This document shows, in pieces, positions 61,001 to 64,000 of a stretch of DNA of 64,000 nucleotides. Position numbers and translations under genes: made by a program. Under the pieces are notes generated by a model. It searched no databases and was not told the DNA's origin. It saw nothing but the letters and a program-made list of their open reading frames with translations. Origin of the DNA: Typha latifolia (lineage: Eukaryota; Streptophyta; Magnoliopsida; Poales; Typhaceae); assembly GCA_019914945.1 (NCBI GenBank), contig CM034103.1, positions 930,001 through 994,000 on the forward strand, read 5' to 3'. Every line of letters begins with the position of its first letter. The first letter of the stretch is position 1.

Positions 61001-61822
61001 AGGCGCGTAGTAGCTGTCATACGCCTCAAATGGATTAAGGAAATCCCAGGTGGAAGTCCTCGGCGGCGACGGCGGAGGCGGAGGTGCTCGTGATGACGAC
61101 GGCGAGCCGGGGCCAGGCGCTGAAGCAGGCGGGGGAATATTAGGGGGAGGTGAAGAGGATCCAAATAAACCACCCGTTGCTCCGTAGCTCGGATACGAAT
61201 ATTGGTAGGGGTAATAATTGGAACTTTGAGCCGCGTAAGGATCAAAATTGGAACTTTGGGCCGGGTAAGGGTAGCCATAGTAAGGATAAGCAGAGCCAGA
61301 TGGCTCGGCGGCGGAGACGACGGCGTCGGGGCCCACAGAACGCTGCTCGTAAGTGACAGAGGAGGCGGCGGGTTGGCTACGGGCATAGTTGAGATTGACG
61401 TAGGTGGGTCCCAGAGTAGGCTCGTCGTCGTCGGAGTGGAGGTGAAGGTGGTGGTCCTCGTCGGAGTCCTCCTCGGAGGAGTGGAACTGGATGTGGGAAT
61501 CGGAGTGGGATCTCGAGTGCGACTGCTGTTGCTTGATGGCAGGAGGAGGAGGAGGGGACGAGGAGGAGAGAGGAGCGATCGCATCGCCGCCCTTGCGTTG
61601 GGCGGGGAGTTGGAGATGAGGCGAGGGATGAGAAAGGGGAGAGTGGAGACCGTTGAGGAAAGCGTGGAGAGAAGCGCCCACGGAACGCAGCGAGCTAACG
61701 TACGCCGCGTGGGCGTCGGCCAAGTCGTAGCGGTACCGGATCGCGTCGGCGAGGTGCTGAGATCGCACGAGGCAGTGCATCACAGCCCTCTCCTCCTCCA
61801 GCTTCGACCCACCGCACCCCAT
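58062..61822 (-). CDS. DUF630/DUF632 protein, NRG2 / REL2-like, N-myristoylated, 4 exons
   Basis: Minus-strand exons: 60559-61822, 60306-60463, 59474-59697, 58062-58812, in phase, 798 residues. MGCGGSK at the start is a myristoylation plus palmitoylation signal (Gly2, Cys3), so the protein is probably plasma-membrane attached. DUF630 spans 1-60 ('AVMHCLVRSQHLADAIRYRYDLADAHAAYVSSLRSVGASLHAFL'). Residues 70-290 are low complexity: Pro/Ser tracts, acidic-His stretches and a Tyr/Gln-rich part at about 170-215. DUF632 starts near 377 ('VYHNDSEVVQDIMIQFNTASEAADQVSKMLEVGK'). It runs through 'KLLMWEKKLLDEVRAEEKIRIRYE' and 'LWDWIANFSSWIDAQRNYVKSLNDWL'. A coiled coil ends the protein. Relatives are NRG2 (nitrate signalling) and rice REL2 (leaf rolling); which role applies here is not known. 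Confidence 0.93.
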
Positions 61823-62279
61823 TTCGGAACCAAATCGAGAATTACGAACGGGAAGAGGCTGAATTCGGGAAACAAATCACATCGGGGAGAGGCCGAGACG
61901 CGGAGGAGCAAAAGATTAGAAATTGAGGTCAAGATCTAGGCTTGGGGTAGGTAAAAGTGGGAAAAGATGGAATCTTTGGGAGCTTTTCTTTGCTTTTGGG
62001 AGCCAGCGAAGAGAGAGTAAGGGAGTAGAAGGGGAAGGAGGAAGAAGAGAGGAAAGGAAAGGGGAGATAGGAAGCAGGAGGAGGGGAAGAAATACTAAGC
62101 ATGGCTTGGATTCGTCGCCGTCGTCGTTGGTTCGAAAAGCGAATACGTCTTTTAATGGAGGGTGGGTGTGGGAGGAGGGAGAAGACAAAGAGGAGCTCAG
62201 GATTGGGGTGAAAAAAATCGAAACGGAAAAAGTACGCCGGGAATTTTTCTTTTCCTTCTTTCCAGTTTTAGGTGAAGAC

Positions 62280-62282
<3 letters not shown>

Positions 62283-62313
<31 letters not shown>
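62283..62313 (-). repeat. (CT)15 microsatellite upstream of the DUF630/632 gene
   Basis: AG dinucleotides on the plus strand, about 460 bases before the start codon at 61822; likely promoter or leader. Confidence 0.85.
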
Positions 62314-62315
<2 letters not shown>

Positions 62316-63064
62316 CCCAAACTTTTCTTTTTACCGTCTTATAAATTATTTATTGTTTTGCCACGTCGATTCTGTTAAGCAGAATATTAACTCGGACACA
62401 AAATTTTAATTATAAGCCGCAAAATTAGCACTACTTCGTTGAATCGATTTTGAAATAACTTTAGATAAATCTTTGATTAGAAAAGTAGTCCGACACAGTA
62501 AATCTCAGCTAAATTTTTTTTAAAAAATTTTACTTTAAAATTAGAGAAGTTAAAAAAAAAAAAAAATAACGGCAGAGTTAAAATACTGGAGAAAGTCATG
62601 CTTTGACAAACCGCCCCTGACGACGGCTCATCATTCTTTTTTATCTTATTCTGTATAAAATTCTTTAGCTATTTTTGGACCGATGTAAATTTCTAGCTTA
62701 CTCAGGGTTTAAACTGCAAATACAATAAACCAATGAAAGAACTTAAGAAAACTAAGAAAGATATATTTTTGACATAATAACGTGGACACGTTCAGCGATT
62801 CTTTGCATGTTGTTATATATTTTAACTTAGCAAAACTTGAATCTTTCAACGAAAGAAATCGAAGGATTCAATCTATGACATTTAAGAAGGTGGGAATTCA
62901 ACAAAATATAAGAATCTAATTGTGTTTCTTTTTTTTAAAACTTTTTAGGGTTTCTTATTTAGTTTTTATAATATTTTGATCTACTTAAGATATTTAAATA
63001 AATAAAGGGGTATTTTGTGAAAATGGATAATAATTTAGGGTTTTAAGTGTGATTATTATAACTC

Positions 63065-63199
63065 ACGTACCCGCCACGTGTCAGTCAGAAAGATACGGCG
63101 ACGACTGTTTCACGTGCGCGGTGCAAAAAAGACTTGGGCCACGTTTAGGCGCATGTGTGGGGTTTTAGCGTAGTATGGACGAATTGGGACAGGCCACGT
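63065..63199. promoter_or_regulatory. Cluster of ACGT-core motifs including two G-boxes
   Basis: Within 135 bases: ACGT at 63065, palindromic G-box CACGTG at 63075-63080 in the ABRE-like context GCCACGTGTC, a second CACGTG at 63111-63116, ACGT at 63141 (CCACGTTT) and ACGT at 63196 (CCACGTCA). These are bZIP/bHLH binding cores of ABA and light response. The target gene is uncertain: either the one at 61822, 1.2 kb away, or one beyond the right edge. Confidence 0.55.
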
Positions 63200-64000
63200 C
63201 AAGCGGTCAAGATTGGCGTCAGAGTTCTGGGTCTATGCGCGAGGGACGAATGCCGCCATGAAGAGAGGAGAGGAGAGGAGTTAAGTTTACGAAGAAGAAG
63301 AAGAAGAGAATACCAGCACGTTTCTCGAGGCAACCATATCAAGAATATTAGGAGCATTAACTCACTACTTAAGCAATCCCACTAATTAAAATTTTAGTAC
63401 GATTAGGATTCTTATCTTTGTTAAATGGCATGATGCTATGAAATAATTAATGGGAGATAGCATTTCCCACTGCAAAAAAGCAATTTAGATATAATAATCT
63501 CTGAGTATATATTTCGAATGTTAAAAGCAGGATCTAAGCTATCAGCTATCAGCTTAAGCTTTAGATTAATTTGGTATAAGTTTTTCTAAATGTTTATAAG
63601 ATCACATCTATTAAAGGAAGGAAGGACAAAAGTCAATAACTCATAATTTCTCCTTTAATAAAATGATTACATTTTCTCCTCTCTCTTTTTTTTAAGAGGA
63701 CTAAAGAGAATCTTCTAAACCTTTGAAGATTCCCATCTTATGCTTAGAATAAGGGATTAGTTCTCCTAATATGTGGACTTGCACAAGGAAAGAGTGACAT
63801 TTATTCATTTTATTTTCAATAAACTAAATTAAATGTAGAAGTAATGTATTTCTTCATCAATCTTTCTGAACTATGGCAGTGTTTGATTTATTTTGAGCTT
63901 GTTTCTTTGTATTCCTTAATGCAACCGCTAATAGAAAATACTAATTTTCTATTAGAAATTAACCATAAAGTAGTTAAATTAAATGTCACATAGAAAGTAG

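Larger units (their letters stand above)
61823..64000. other. Promoter of the DUF630/632 gene and AT-rich right flank
   Basis: The first 500 bases are a GA-rich leader and promoter, ending in an (AG)15 tract at 62283-62313 (CT on the coding strand). The rest is AT-rich and non-coding, apart from the ACGT-motif cluster at 63065-63199. No gene starts before the window ends, though a gene may lie just to the right. Confidence 0.5.

Noticed and set aside
60973..61939. Alternative long open frames over exon 1 of the DUF630/632 gene
   Set aside because: Low-complexity shadows of the true frame, which starts MGCGGSK.
1..64000. A novel multi-gene defence, biosynthetic or mobile system
   Set aside because: All fourteen genes belong to familiar, dispersed plant families with no shared pathway or transfer signature.

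Overview
The window is nuclear DNA of a flowering plant. Fourteen protein-coding genes can be read; thirteen are complete and the first is cut by the left edge. Most genes are split by canonical GT..AG introns, and the intergenic DNA is AT-rich. The proteins are typical land-plant families: PLS-type PPR, peroxisomal catalase, plastid FtsH, an APO protein, LAZ1 and ELC. Several genes (ELC, FMO, FtsH, the C2H2 factor) have very GC-rich 5' coding regions that grade into AT-richer 3' exons. Together with the catalase and FtsH sequences this suggests a monocot outside the grasses. The species cannot be fixed from the sequence alone.

Layout, left to right. 1-5 kb: 3' part of a PPR gene (+) facing an eight-exon catalase gene (-). 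5-8.7 kb: gene-poor AT-rich DNA holding a tRNA-derived SINE with target-site duplication and one copy of a dispersed repeat that recurs at 44 and 55.8 kb. 8.7-13.4 kb: a two-finger C2H2 EAR-motif factor (-) and a U-box/ARM ubiquitin ligase (-). 14.7-23.9 kb: a B2-type mitotic cyclin (+), with paired MSA elements in its promoter, then a LAZ1-type membrane protein (+). 25.3-29.9 kb: SmD3 (-) and an APO3-like organelle RNA factor (+), sharing a divergent promoter of about 320 bp. 32-37.4 kb: intronless ELC/VPS23 (-), whose linker is encoded by a telomere-like hexamer run, and an FMO1-like monooxygenase (+). 38.3-50.7 kb: a plastid DUF760 protein (-) and an O-fucosyltransferase-family protein (+), divergent, each with a (GA)n tract just before the start codon. 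51.8-55.1 kb: FTSH1/5-type thylakoid protease (+). 58-61.8 kb: a DUF630/DUF632 (NRG2-like) protein (-). 61.8-64 kb: its promoter and AT-rich DNA with a cluster of ACGT-core (G-box) motifs.

The genes are independent housekeeping, signalling and organelle genes; there is no operon or gene cluster with a common pathway. Exon coordinates were worked out by hand from splice signals, reading phase and family conservation. I found no CRISPR array, phage, rRNA or confident tRNA gene, and no sign of an undescribed multi-gene system. The most notable items are the coding telomere-like tract, the palindromic MSA pair, the compact SmD3/APO3 divergent promoter, the mirrored GA-leader architecture and the SINE.
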